A program made the position numbers and the translations under genes. Source: Spirochaetaceae bacterium (GTDB lineage Bacteria; Spirochaetota; Spirochaetia; Treponematales; Rectinemataceae). From it: 64,000 nt of DNA. Within the stretch, counting starts at the first letter, position 1, and each line of letters opens with the position of its first letter. The stretch is taken from positions 1-64,000 of the forward strand of contig JAOABY010000004.1 in assembly GCA_026418115.1 (NCBI GenBank), given 5' to 3'. Of this stretch, positions 20,705-34,271 are shown one piece after another. The notes under the pieces are model-generated. The model was not told the origin of the DNA and did no database searches. It saw only the letters and a program-made list of their open reading frames with translations.

Positions 20705-21490
20705 TTACTCCGCCCTCGACTGCCTGGACTCGCCACGGGGAGCTTCTCTGCGTTCGCGGCGCTCTCTGCGCTCCTGGCCACCTTCCCTGCGCTCTTCACC
20801 TGAGAATTCACGGCGAGTCTTGCGGGCGAGCTGGCCGGCGTCTTCGTTCTTGTCCTGCGAGTAGACCATACCCTGATAGATCCATACCTTGACACCGATC
20901 TTGCCAAAGGTGGTGTTGGCCTCGGCAAAGCCGTAGTCGATATCCGCTCTCAGGGTGTGAAGAGGAATCCGGCCTTCCTTGAGCTCCTCGGTGCGAGACA
21001 TATCAGCTCCACCAAGGCGTCCCGAAAGACGGACCTTGCAGCCCTGGGCTCCACCCTTCAGCGCGTTCTGGATAGCCATCTTCATGGCTCTGCGGAAGGA
21101 TTGGCGATTCTCGAGCTGGCGGGCGATGTTCTGCGCCACAATCTGGGCATTGGTATCGACCTTCTTGACCTCCTTGATCTTGACCTGCAGTTTCTTCTGG
21201 GTGATTTTCTGCAGTTCGGAGGTGATCTTGTCGATATTCGCACCCTTCTGACCAATCAGTACGCCAGGGCGAGCGGTATGGATAGACACCGTGACGCGCT
21301 CGGGATGGCGCACAATTTCCACTTCCGAAATATCAGCCTGTCTGGTTTCGGGCAGCTCGAGAAGCCGGCGGCGAAGCGCAAGATCCTCATGGAGGGTCTT
21401 GGCATATTCGCGGGGTTCGACATACCAGCGCGAGCTCCAGGTTTTATTGATTCCGATTCTGAGCCCGATAGGATTTACTTTCTGACCCAC
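20705..21490 (-). CDS. rpsC: 30S ribosomal protein S3
   Basis: GTG start: (V/M)[25 protein letters not shown] domain [15 protein letters not shown]. Start trimmed from ORF 21613. Confidence 0.96.
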   Translation of the reverse strand: MGQKVNPIGLRIGINKTWSSRWYVEPREYAKTLHEDLALRRRLLELPETRQADISEVEIVRHPERVTVSIHTARPGVLIGQKGANIDKITSELQKITQKKLQVKIKEVKKVDTNAQIVAQNIARQLENRQSFRRAMKMAIQNALKGGAQGCKVRLSGRLGGADMSRTEELKEGRIPLHTLRADIDYGFAEANTTFGKIGVKVWIYQGMVYSQDKNEDAGQLARKTRREFSGEERREGGQERRERRERREAPRGESRQSRAE

Positions 21491-21491
21491 C

Positions 21492-21860
21492 TTACGCCTC
21501 CGTCTTCTTGCCGATTTCGTCGACAATGCACGAGATGTGGCACATGCGCCTGAGCTGCATATCTGCCCTGCCGCGCGCGCGGAACCACACTCTCTTGAGC
21601 CTCGGACCCTCATCGATCCTGAGCTCCTTCACATAGAGCATGTCCTCGCCAAGCTTCCTGTTCTGATGGAGCGCATTCGCTGCTGCAGATGCGACTACCT
21701 TGCGGATCAGACGGGCACCCTTGTGGGGCATGTTCTCAAGGATCGCCATTGCTTCGGTGTAAGGCTTGGCGCGCACCAGATCGGCGACGGGGCGCACCTT
21801 GAACGGCGAAGCAATCAGCCATTTGGAAACGGCTCTGTAGCCTTTGGTTTTTTCCGCCAT
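21492..21860 (-). CDS. rplV: 50S ribosomal protein L22
   Basis: [52 protein letters not shown]. Confidence 0.96.
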   Translation of the reverse strand: MAEKTKGYRAVSKWLIASPFKVRPVADLVRAKPYTEAMAILENMPHKGARLIRKVVASAAANALHQNRKLGEDMLYVKELRIDEGPRLKRVWFRARGRADMQLRRMCHISCIVDEIGKKTEA

Positions 21861-21870
21861 TGCAGCACCC

Positions 21871-22152
21871 CTATTTCTTGCCGGCTTTCTTGTCGCTGCC
21901 TGCATGACCGCGGAACGTGCGGGTGGGAGCGAACTCGCCGAGCTTGTGACCGACGAGGTTCTCCGTCACATAGACAGGAACCCACGTCTTCCCGTTGTAT
22001 ACAGAGATCGTCTGGCCGACCATCTCGGGGATGATCGTCGACGTGCGGGAGTAGGTCTTGATCAGTTTCTTCTCTCCCGCCTTGCTCATCTCGACTACCT
22101 TCTTGTACAGGCTCTTCTCAATGAAGGGCCCCTTCTTAACGGACCTGGACAC
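21871..22152 (-). CDS. rpsS: 30S ribosomal protein S19
   Basis: [27 protein letters not shown]-like, [18 protein letters not shown]. Confidence 0.97.
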   Translation of the reverse strand: MSRSVKKGPFIEKSLYKKVVEMSKAGEKKLIKTYSRTSTIIPEMVGQTISVYNGKTWVPVYVTENLVGHKLGEFAPTRTFRGHAGSDKKAGKK

Positions 22153-22169
22153 GGGTTTGCTCCTCTATC

Positions 22170-23000
22170 TCACTTGCGCCGCTTGACAATGAAGCGGCTC
22201 GAAGGCTTGTGCGGATCACGCGTCTTGTAGCCCTTCGCCGGCTGTCCCCACGGAGATACAGGCTGTTTGTATCCCTTGCCTCGTCCCTCACCACCACCAT
22301 GCGGGTGGTCGACAGGGTTCATGACGGTACCGCGGACTGTCGGTCTGATACCGAGCCAGCGAGTGCGACCGGCCTTGCCGATGCGCTCGTTCATATGCTC
22401 GTCATTGCCAACCTGACCGATGGTAGCCATGCATTTCTTGAATACCATGCGCTGCTCGCCGGAAGGCAGCTTGAGTACGACATAGTCGCCTTCCTGTGCA
22501 GCGATCAGAGCGCTGACACCTGCAGCGCGAGCAAGCTGGCCGCCCTTGCCGAGGGTAAGCTCGACATTGTGGACGGTGAAACCAACCGGAATCCGCTCCA
22601 GAGGAAGGGCATTGCCCACAACGGCAGGAGCATCGGGGCCGGAAAGCACGGTCTGCCCGACCTGCAGCCCCTTGGGAGCCAGAATGTAGCGCTTCTCGCC
22701 ATCCACATAGGTGATGAGCGCAATGTTCGCACTGCGGTTTGGATCGTACTCTATGCTGGTTACCTTGCCGGGAACACCAAACTTGTCACGGCGGAAATCG
22801 ATAATCCTGTATCTGCGCTTGTGACCGCCGCCATGGTGGCGCACCGAGATTCTTCCATTGGATGCACGACCGCCGGTGCTCTTCTTGCCTCTGGTGAGCG
22901 ATTTGACCGGATTGCTCTCGTTCGAGGTGATCTCTTCGTTGATCACCTGCACGCGATGGCGAAGTCCGGGCGTTATAGGTCTGAAAGTCCTGATTGCCAT
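22170..23000 (-). CDS. rplB: 50S ribosomal protein L2
   Basis: [47 protein letters not shown]. Confidence 0.98.
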   Translation of the reverse strand: MAIRTFRPITPGLRHRVQVINEEITSNESNPVKSLTRGKKSTGGRASNGRISVRHHGGGHKRRYRIIDFRRDKFGVPGKVTSIEYDPNRSANIALITYVDGEKRYILAPKGLQVGQTVLSGPDAPAVVGNALPLERIPVGFTVHNVELTLGKGGQLARAAGVSALIAAQEGDYVVLKLPSGEQRMVFKKCMATIGQVGNDEHMNERIGKAGRTRWLGIRPTVRGTVMNPVDHPHGGGEGRGKGYKQPVSPWGQPAKGYKTRDPHKPSSRFIVKRRK

Positions 23001-23018
23001 ACTAACCTCTCACTTCCT

Positions 23019-23303
23019 TCATGCGCCTTCGAACACCCTGATCGTCTCGCCCTTCTGGAGCCGGACAATCGCCTTCTTCCACTCCGCGGTGCGGCCGGGC
23101 CTGCCACGGAGTCTCTTGGGCTTGGACGTCACATTGATCACGCGGCATGCAACAGGATGCACATTGAAAAGCTTTGCCACCGCCTCCATGATCATCGGCT
23201 TGGTCGCCCTCGAGTCGACCTTGAACACATACTGGCCGCTCTCGCGGAGAATATTGCTCTTCTCGGAGAGCACGGGCTCAATCAGAATCGAATTGTATTC
23301 CAT
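23019..23303 (-). CDS. rplW: 50S ribosomal protein L23
   Basis: LIEPVLSEKSNILRESGQYVFKVDSRATKPMIMEAVAKLFNV. Confidence 0.96.
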   Translation of the reverse strand: MEYNSILIEPVLSEKSNILRESGQYVFKVDSRATKPMIMEAVAKLFNVHPVACRVINVTSKPKRLRGRPGRTAEWKKAIVRLQKGETIRVFEGA

Positions 23304-23305
23304 GG

Positions 23306-23953
23306 TCAGCGCTCCTCTGCCGTGCCGGCATACATCTCGTTGAGCTTCCGGGAAGCGCTCTCGAGCACCACTACCTTGCGCGCATAGAACAGATCGTGCG
23401 CGCGCAGCCTGTTGTAGCTGAGATAGCTCAGCCAGGGCACGTTCTTGGCAGCACGCTTGATCATCGGATCGTCATCCTTGAGGATGAGCACCGTGCGCAC
23501 GGGGTTCTTGAGATCCACGACGCTTGACAGGGCCTTGAGCAGATCCCTTGTCTTGCCGGACTCGACGGTAAAATCTTCAATAATCGAAAGAAGCCCTTCC
23601 TGCGCCTTCAGGCTGAGAATGGTCTTCATCGAAAGCCTCTTTGCCTTTTTAGGGATCGCATAGGAGTAATCCCTGGGCTTGGGGCCGAAACTGATGCCGC
23701 CGCCGACATAGATGTTTGACTTCGTATCGCCATGGCGGGCACGACCGGTACCCTTCTGGGCATAAGGCCTGCGGTTGGTTCCGTGAACCTCACCTCTGTC
23801 CTTGGTAGAGGCTGTTCCCACACGAGCATTGGCAAGCTCGTTGGTAACGGCGTACCAGATTACATCCTCATTGATCGGCAACCCGAAGACGGCATCGGAC
23901 AGCTCAACAGTTCTGAGCTCTTTCCCGTCCAGGGAAATCACTTTGCCTTCCAT
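23306..23953 (-). CDS. rplD: 50S ribosomal protein L4
   Basis: MEGKVISLDGKELRTVELSDAVFG; RPYAQKGTGRARHGDTKSNIYVGGGISFGPKPRDY. Confidence 0.96.
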   Translation of the reverse strand: MEGKVISLDGKELRTVELSDAVFGLPINEDVIWYAVTNELANARVGTASTKDRGEVHGTNRRPYAQKGTGRARHGDTKSNIYVGGGISFGPKPRDYSYAIPKKAKRLSMKTILSLKAQEGLLSIIEDFTVESGKTRDLLKALSSVVDLKNPVRTVLILKDDDPMIKRAAKNVPWLSYLSYNRLRAHDLFYARKVVVLESASRKLNEMYAGTAEER

Positions 23954-23967
23954 ACAGTCCTCCGCCT

Positions 23968-24591
23968 TCAGCTCTTCTTGATGGCCTTGCGAAGAATCAC
24001 ATCGCAATTCCTCGGTCCGGGGAGCGCCCCGCGGATCAGCACAAGGCCCTTTTCGGGATCCACACGCACAACCTTGAGATTCTGCACCGTCACGCGCTCA
24101 TTACCCATATGGCCGGGCATCTTTACATTCTTGAAGGTATGGTGCGGATAGGTTCGGTTACCGGTGGATCCAGGCTCGCGATGGAACTTGGAACCATGCG
24201 TCGCGCGACCGCCGCCAAAATTCCAGCGCTTCATGACGCCCTGGAAACCCTTTCCCTTCGATCTGGCGATCACATCGACAAACCTGACACCTTCGAGAAC
24301 CGATGCATCGATCTTTTCACCAACCTGCACATCCTTCTCGAAGTCCCTGAACTCGCGCAGAATCCTCGTCGGCGCGATACCTTCCGGGAACTGGCCGGCG
24401 TATGGTTTGGTCACACGAGACTTCTTTGCCTCGTACACACCCACGACCACGGCGTTGTACCCGTCCTGATCGGCGGTCTTCTTTGAGACCACCACGTTGG
24501 GGACAACCTGTACGACGGTGACAGGAACTACCTTTCCCGTCTCGTCGAACACCTGGGTCATCCCGATCTTCTTACCGATTACTCCGATCAT
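23968..24591 (-). CDS. rplC: 50S ribosomal protein L3
   Basis: MIGVIGKKIGMTQVFDETGKVVPVTVVQ; GSTGNRTYPHHTFKNVKMPGHMGNERVTVQNLKVV. Confidence 0.97.
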   Translation of the reverse strand: MIGVIGKKIGMTQVFDETGKVVPVTVVQVVPNVVVSKKTADQDGYNAVVVGVYEAKKSRVTKPYAGQFPEGIAPTRILREFRDFEKDVQVGEKIDASVLEGVRFVDVIARSKGKGFQGVMKRWNFGGGRATHGSKFHREPGSTGNRTYPHHTFKNVKMPGHMGNERVTVQNLKVVRVDPEKGLVLIRGALPGPRNCDVILRKAIKKS

Positions 24592-24672
24592 TCGGTACTC
24601 CTGCGTTGAACGCTTCCGGCACGAAACCGGGCGTTACAGCATTTTCCAGAACCCCGTTACTACGAACAGGGA

Positions 24673-24978
24673 TCACTGCTTGATTTCGACATCGATGCCG
24701 GCAGGCAGTTCGAGCTTCATCAGCGCATCCATCACATCAGGGGTCGGATCGAGAATGTCGATCAGACGCTTGTGCGTGCGCATTTCAAACTGCTCCCTGC
24801 TTTTCTTGTGCACGTGTGGAGACCTCAGCACCGTAAACTTGTTGATTCTGGTAGGAAGAGGCACAGGTCCTGAAACCTTGGCACCCGCCTGCTGAACCGT
24901 CTTCACGATGCTTCTGGCGCTCTCGTCCACGAGACGCACATCGAACCCTCTGAGCCTGACTCGGATTCTGTCTTTCAT
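24673..24978 (-). CDS. rpsJ: 30S ribosomal protein S10
   Basis: [65 protein letters not shown]. Start trimmed from ORF 25125. Confidence 0.97.
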   Translation of the reverse strand: MKDRIRVRLRGFDVRLVDESARSIVKTVQQAGAKVSGPVPLPTRINKFTVLRSPHVHKKSREQFEMRTHKRLIDILDPTPDVMDALMKLELPAGIDVEIKQ

Positions 24979-25102
24979 CTTTCCTCCAAAGATCTCTTGC
25001 ACTCTTGTCATCGGCCGTACCCAGGCAGGCGCGCCAACAACAGTCAGTGCGTGACGGATGATGGGATCCGCCTCACGGTGCCTACTGCACCCATCACAAA
25101 AA

Positions 25103-25128
25103 AGCGTGCCCCCTATTGAGGGCACGCT
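25103..25128 (-). terminator. rho-independent terminator of tuf
   Basis: On the minus strand: AGCGTGCCC-TCAATAGG-GGGCACGCT followed by TTTTTG. Confidence 0.88.
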
Positions 25129-25185
25129 ATAGTAGCACCAGACGAATATCTTGTCTAGTGGATCACCACGTCACCACGGCGTGAA

Positions 25186-26376
25186 TTATGCAAGTACCTC
25201 GGTAACCTGGCCGGAAGCGACAGTGCGACCACCTTCACGGATAGCGAACTTGAGTCCCTTCTCCATGGCGATCGGGTAGATCAGCTCGACTTCGATCTCG
25301 GTGTTGTCGCCTGGCATGACCATGTCCTTGCCTTCGGGAAGCTTGACAGTACCGGTGATGTCGGTGGTGCGGAAGTAGAACTGGGGACGATAGCCGGAGA
25401 AGAACGGGCTGTGGCGTCCACCTTCCTCCTTGGAGAGGCAGTAGATCTGACCGCGGAACTTGGTGTGCGGGGTAATGGTTCCCGGCTTTGCAAGAACCTG
25501 ACCGCGCTCAACTTCCTTCTTTTCAATACCGCGCAGGAGACAGCCAATGTTATCACCAGCCTGGCCCTCATCGAGCAGCTTGTTGAACATTTCGACGCCG
25601 GTGACGACCGTTGCTCTCGTCGGCTTGATACCGACGATCTCTACCTGATCGTTCACATGGATGACACCGCGGTCGACACGGCCGGTAACGACAGTACCGC
25701 GACCGGAAATCGAGAACACGTCCTCAATGGGCATGAGGAAGGGCTTGTCGGTGAGGCGCTCGGGATCGGGGAAGAAGCTGTCCATCGCATCAAGGAGGTC
25801 CTGGATGCACTTGGTTGCTTCGGGATTATCCGGCTCGGTCATAGCCTTGAAGGCGGAACCGCGGATGATCGGGGTCTCATCGCCGGGGAAGCCATAGAAC
25901 TTGAGCAGATCGCGCACTTCCTCTTCCACGAGGTCAAGCAGCTCGGGGTCGTCAACAAGGTCAACCTTGTTGAGAAATACCAGAATAGCAGGAACGCCGA
26001 CCTGGCGGGCGAGCAGTACGTGCTCACGGGTCTGGGGCATGACGGAGTCCGGAGCGGACACGACAAGGATAGCACCGTCCATCTGGGCTGCGCCGGTAAT
26101 CATGTTCTTGATGTAGTCGGCGTGTCCGGGGCAGTCGATGTGCGCATAGTGGCGCTTCTCAGACTGATACTCCAGGTGTCGGGTGTTGATGGTGATACCG
26201 CGGGCCTTCTCTTCCGGTGCATTGTCGATATCCTCGTACTTGAGGACCTTGTCACCAAACTTGCGGCCGCAGTACATGGTGATTGCCGCACTGAGCGTGG
26301 TCTTTCCATGGTCGATGTGGCCGATGGTACCAACGTTCATATGCGGTTTGGTACGCTCGAATTTTTCCTTGGCCAT
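25186..26376 (-). CDS. tuf: elongation factor Tu
   Basis: [58 protein letters not shown]. Confidence 0.98.
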   Translation of the reverse strand: MAKEKFERTKPHMNVGTIGHIDHGKTTLSAAITMYCGRKFGDKVLKYEDIDNAPEEKARGITINTRHLEYQSEKRHYAHIDCPGHADYIKNMITGAAQMDGAILVVSAPDSVMPQTREHVLLARQVGVPAILVFLNKVDLVDDPELLDLVEEEVRDLLKFYGFPGDETPIIRGSAFKAMTEPDNPEATKCIQDLLDAMDSFFPDPERLTDKPFLMPIEDVFSISGRGTVVTGRVDRGVIHVNDQVEIVGIKPTRATVVTGVEMFNKLLDEGQAGDNIGCLLRGIEKKEVERGQVLAKPGTITPHTKFRGQIYCLSKEEGGRHSPFFSGYRPQFYFRTTDITGTVKLPEGKDMVMPGDNTEIEVELIYPIAMEKGLKFAIREGGRTVASGQVTEVLA

Positions 26377-26501
26377 ATGAATCTCCTCCTTGGCTTCGTC
26401 ACCGGCACTTCACAGCAATCACGACCTGACGCTACGAAGACCGTCCGCCGGCATCGATGCCGCCGGATCCTACGCCATGAATATGCTTATTAGGGCTCTC
26501 G

Positions 26502-26530
26502 GATTATACGAGAACATCAAAAATTGCGCA
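26502..26530 (-). promoter_or_regulatory. sigma70-type promoter upstream of tuf
   Basis: Minus strand: TTGCGC-N17-TATAAT, perfect -10 box, about 125 nt before the tuf start codon. Confidence 0.6.
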
Positions 26531-26605
26531 ATAGCCCCACCCCACAGCCGCAATGCTCAATCTGGCCGAAAGCAGTGATCAGGAGAGCATGGAGTGTCAA
26601 GGTAT

Positions 26606-28657
26606 TCAGTATTCACCGGGCCCGGCGTACTTCTCAAATACTGCCTGGTACATGCCTCTGCCCTCTGTAATGCTTCGGAGGGTTGTTGCATAGCCAAACA
26701 GAGATTCCATGGGTGCAAAGGCTATGATGGTCTTGCCGTTGCCCTCATCCTGGACAGACTCGATACGGGCACCACGTGCCTGCAGAGAGGCAAGCGCCTT
26801 GCCGAACCATGCGTCTGGCACTTCTACCATTGCCTTGACTATTGGCACGAGTACCCGGGGACCTGCCTTGCGCACGACTTTCTGGGTCAGCGCATGTGCA
26901 GACAGTTCAACGGCAGCTTCGGAACGTCGATCGCAGGAGGATGGCGCGAGGAATTCCGTGATGGTCAGTCTGATACCCTCCAGAGGCCATCCCTCCAGTG
27001 GACCTATCGAGCATGCAGTCTCGATGCCTCTTTCGAGAGCTTTCTGATACACCGTACCCGGACGCACTCCTTCAGCCAGCACACACGCGGGCGGAGCATT
27101 CTGCTGGACTGGTTCCACTGCCAGACCAAGGCCTACCTCCAGCCTCTCTCCTCCGAGTTCATGAACAAAGTTCTCGGAGAGCTCTGCGCTCCTGCTGATG
27201 GTCTCCACCTTGGGAACCTGTGGGTTGCCTGCCCTCACACGGATACCGAACTCATGGGACAGCCTTTCCATCACCACATTCAGATGCAGCTCCCCCTGCC
27301 CCGCGATGCGGATTCTTCCTGTTTCCTTTTCCTCGGTCACCGAAAGTGATGCGTCTTCGGCAGCCAGCGTGCGCAATGCATCCCTGAGTGCCGGAAGCTC
27401 GGAAGGAGTGGAAGGCTCCACAACAAGATAGACAACCGGCTCGGGAACCATGTACGCCTCATATTGAATGGGCATTGACGATTCGCAGAGTGTGGATCCA
27501 GCCTGGCCCTGTCCTGCAAGCTGCAGTGCGACAATTTCACCAGCTGTAGCATTGCCGATCTGCTCGACCTCAGCCCCCTGCACACCAAAAAGCCTCCTGA
27601 CGGTGGCATTGGATCTGCCTGGATGCACCTGGACACGCATGCTCTCGCGAAGCGTACCTGACCATATCCTCGCCCAGCCGAGCAGCCCCATCTCCTCATG
27701 CAGTACAGTCTTGAAAATATAAGCTGAGAGTGGTGCGTCTGGCATGGGTGCAAAGCGCCTTATCGTCCTGTTTGAGGGGTCGATTCCTTCGGGGCAGCCT
27801 CTTGCGACAGGATCGGGGAAATAATCAATTATTCCATCCATCAGGGCAGCGATGGATGGGTCAGAAAAGGAAGAGCCACAGAAGACCGGCACCAGCCGGC
27901 CAGATACCACTGCCCTTCGAAGAGCATGGGTTATGGCAAAAGGATCAGGAGATCTCCCCTGGACCAGATCCGAGAGAATCTCATCATCATGCATGCTGAG
28001 CGTATCCAGCATTGTTTCGGTCGCCTGCGTAATAGCAAGCCTGTCTTGTTCTTCCAGCGGAGCACCATCAAGAGGAAGCATTCGGTTGGATTCGTTTTCC
28101 ATACCATTGGGTATCCAGACTCCTCGCACAATATCGGCTATACCCTGCCACGTCTGGCCCGTATGGATGGGAATCTGCAATGCCACCGCAGGCTCATGCA
28201 ATTCTTCCTTTATTTGCTGCAAGGCATGGTGAAAATCTGCGCCACGTCGATCCATCTTGTTCACAAAATAGATGCGGGGCAGCGAATGGTCCCGGCAGGC
28301 TTTTGCAATGACTCCAGTTCGAACCTGCACGCCTGACACCGCGCAGAGCACAATGACAGCCCCATCCAGGACCTGCAGCACCCGTTCAACTTCTGCAGTA
28401 AAATCAACATGGCCAGGCGTATCCAGGAGATGGAAGCGGCAGTTACGGTATGAGAAACGGACGGCAGCAGTTTTGATGGTGATGCCATGCCGGCGCTCGA
28501 CACCAAGATAATCGGTCAGCGTGGTTCCCTCATCAACGCTGCCGGGAACGCTCCTGACGCCGGCGACATGCAGGATGCGCTCGGTGACCGATGTCTTGCC
28601 GGCATCGATGTGTGCGAGTACTCCTATGTTTCTGATGTCGCTGCTCGAGCCATCCAT
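26606..28657 (-). CDS. EF-G-like translational GTPase (divergent paralogue)
   Basis: NIGVLAHIDAGKTSVTERIL, LLDTPGHVDFTAEVERVLQVLDGAVIVLCA, NKMDR; C-terminal FGYATTLRSITEGRGMYQAVFEKY. Switch I and the domain IV tip differ from canonical EF-G. Start trimmed to MDGSSSD. Confidence 0.85.
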   Translation of the reverse strand: MDGSSSDIRNIGVLAHIDAGKTSVTERILHVAGVRSVPGSVDEGTTLTDYLGVERRHGITIKTAAVRFSYRNCRFHLLDTPGHVDFTAEVERVLQVLDGAVIVLCAVSGVQVRTGVIAKACRDHSLPRIYFVNKMDRRGADFHHALQQIKEELHEPAVALQIPIHTGQTWQGIADIVRGVWIPNGMENESNRMLPLDGAPLEEQDRLAITQATETMLDTLSMHDDEILSDLVQGRSPDPFAITHALRRAVVSGRLVPVFCGSSFSDPSIAALMDGIIDYFPDPVARGCPEGIDPSNRTIRRFAPMPDAPLSAYIFKTVLHEEMGLLGWARIWSGTLRESMRVQVHPGRSNATVRRLFGVQGAEVEQIGNATAGEIVALQLAGQGQAGSTLCESSMPIQYEAYMVPEPVVYLVVEPSTPSELPALRDALRTLAAEDASLSVTEEKETGRIRIAGQGELHLNVVMERLSHEFGIRVRAGNPQVPKVETISRSAELSENFVHELGGERLEVGLGLAVEPVQQNAPPACVLAEGVRPGTVYQKALERGIETACSIGPLEGWPLEGIRLTITEFLAPSSCDRRSEAAVELSAHALTQKVVRKAGPRVLVPIVKAMVEVPDAWFGKALASLQARGARIESVQDEGNGKTIIAFAPMESLFGYATTLRSITEGRGMYQAVFEKYAGPGEY

Positions 28658-28727
28658 GATGATGAAGTATAGCTGAGCATGGTGCGTGCGATAAGGGGCA
28701 GGCGGTGCAACGATGTGCCAAAAACAA

Positions 28728-28749
28728 GGGGCTGCCTCGTGGCAGCCCC
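28728..28749 (-). terminator. rho-independent terminator after rpsG
   Basis: Minus strand: GGGGCTGCC-ACGA-GGCAGCCCC followed by TTGTTTTT. Confidence 0.88.
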
Positions 28750-28811
28750 TGCAAATGCATGGTTTGCTACGCGCCGCCAGCTTCGCTGTCGGCGAGAGCG
28801 TTATTTGCTCA

Positions 28812-29282
28812 TTACCAGCGGTAATGCGCGAAAGCCTTATTTGCTTCAGCCATCTTGTGCATGTCGTCTTTCTTCTTGATGGCGGTGCCGGTGTTGTTGT
28901 AGGCGTCGAAGAGCTCGTCAGCGAGGCACTCTGACATGGGTTTGCCACTGCGTGCCCGGGCAGCGGCGATGATCCAGCGCATGGCCAGCGCTTCGCGCCT
29001 GGTCTCGCGGATTTCGATAGGCACCTGGTAGGTAGCACCACCGACGCGGCGAGATTTGACTTCGATGACCGGCTTCACGTTCTCGAGTGCCTTGTTGAAA
29101 GCCTCGAGAGCAGGCACGCCAGTCTTCTTCTGGAGGAGCTCCATGGCATCATACATGATGCCGGTGCAGATCGACTTCTTGCCTTCCCACATCATGCGGC
29201 AGATGAAGCGGGTGACCATTGTCGAATTGTATTTGACGTCGGGTGCATGGCCCCGATCGATGGATTTCTTTTTCCTGCCCAT
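28812..29282 (-). CDS. rpsG: 30S ribosomal protein S7
   Basis: MGRKKKSIDRGHAPDVKYNSTMVTRFICRMMWEGKKS; RRVGGATYQVPIEI. Confidence 0.97.
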   Translation of the reverse strand: MGRKKKSIDRGHAPDVKYNSTMVTRFICRMMWEGKKSICTGIMYDAMELLQKKTGVPALEAFNKALENVKPVIEVKSRRVGGATYQVPIEIRETRREALAMRWIIAAARARSGKPMSECLADELFDAYNNTGTAIKKKDDMHKMAEANKAFAHYRW

Positions 29283-29294
29283 GGTGTTCCTCTC

Positions 29295-29669
29295 TTATGC
29301 CTTGGGCTTCTTGGCGCCGTATTTCGAGCGACCCTGCTTGCGGTCCTCAACGCCGAGAGCATCCTTGGTGCCACGGATAATGTGGTAGCGCACACCAGGA
29401 AGGTCCTTGACACGACCACCACGGACGAGCACCGCAGAGTGCTCCTGCAGGTTATGGCCGATGCCGGGGATATACGCGGTGATTTCGATGCCATTGGTAA
29501 GGCGGACACGCGCGACCTTGCGGAGAGCCGAATTCGGCTTTTTGGGCGTCACCGTCATGACACGGGTGCAGACGCCGCGGCGCTGGGGGCAGCCCATGAG
29601 CGCCGGAGATTTGGTGCGCCACTCGTTTGGCTTCCTTCCGAAACGAATAAGCTGGTTGATAGTCGGCAT
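29295..29669 (-). CDS. rpsL: 30S ribosomal protein S12
   Basis: [47 protein letters not shown]. Confidence 0.98.
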   Translation of the reverse strand: MPTINQLIRFGRKPNEWRTKSPALMGCPQRRGVCTRVMTVTPKKPNSALRKVARVRLTNGIEITAYIPGIGHNLQEHSAVLVRGGRVKDLPGVRYHIIRGTKDALGVEDRKQGRSKYGAKKPKA

Positions 29670-29754
29670 AATTGCTCCAGACTCCCGTCCTGGCTCCTGC
29701 GTGTCAGCATCACGCGGAACCCTTTCCTAAGATTTCTGTCGGTATACCCCGCTG

Positions 29755-29782
29755 CGCGAAAGTGCGGTGGTCAGCTTTCGCG
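29755..29782 (-). other. stem-loop downstream of rpoC
   Basis: CGCGAAAG-N12-CTTTCGCG, 8-bp perfect arms, no T-tract on the minus strand. Confidence 0.4.
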
Positions 29783-29841
29783 GCGGTGTAGCATACCCAT
29801 CATTCACATTTCATGTCAAGTGCGAGAATTGGCCAACGGCC

Positions 29842-34197
<4,356 letters not shown>

Positions 34198-34271
34198 GCT
34201 ACCCCCTCGGGTTTCGGCATGTGCCATGCCGGGCCTCCGCGGCGGCCTGGCGCCGCGGAACTATATATCGT

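Noticed and set aside
22209-23387. 392-aa plus-strand ORF opposite rplB/rplW
   Set aside because: Spans two ribosomal genes on the opposite strand; codon-bias artefact of GC-rich coding sequence.
25411-26493. 360-aa plus-strand ORF opposite tuf
   Set aside because: Antisense shadow of tuf with no recognisable motif.
26606-28657. Annotating the EF-G-like gene as tetracycline resistance (tetM/tetO)
   Set aside because: Some TetM-like residues, but the gene sits in a conserved ribosomal neighbourhood with no mobile context; resistance cannot be claimed from sequence alone.
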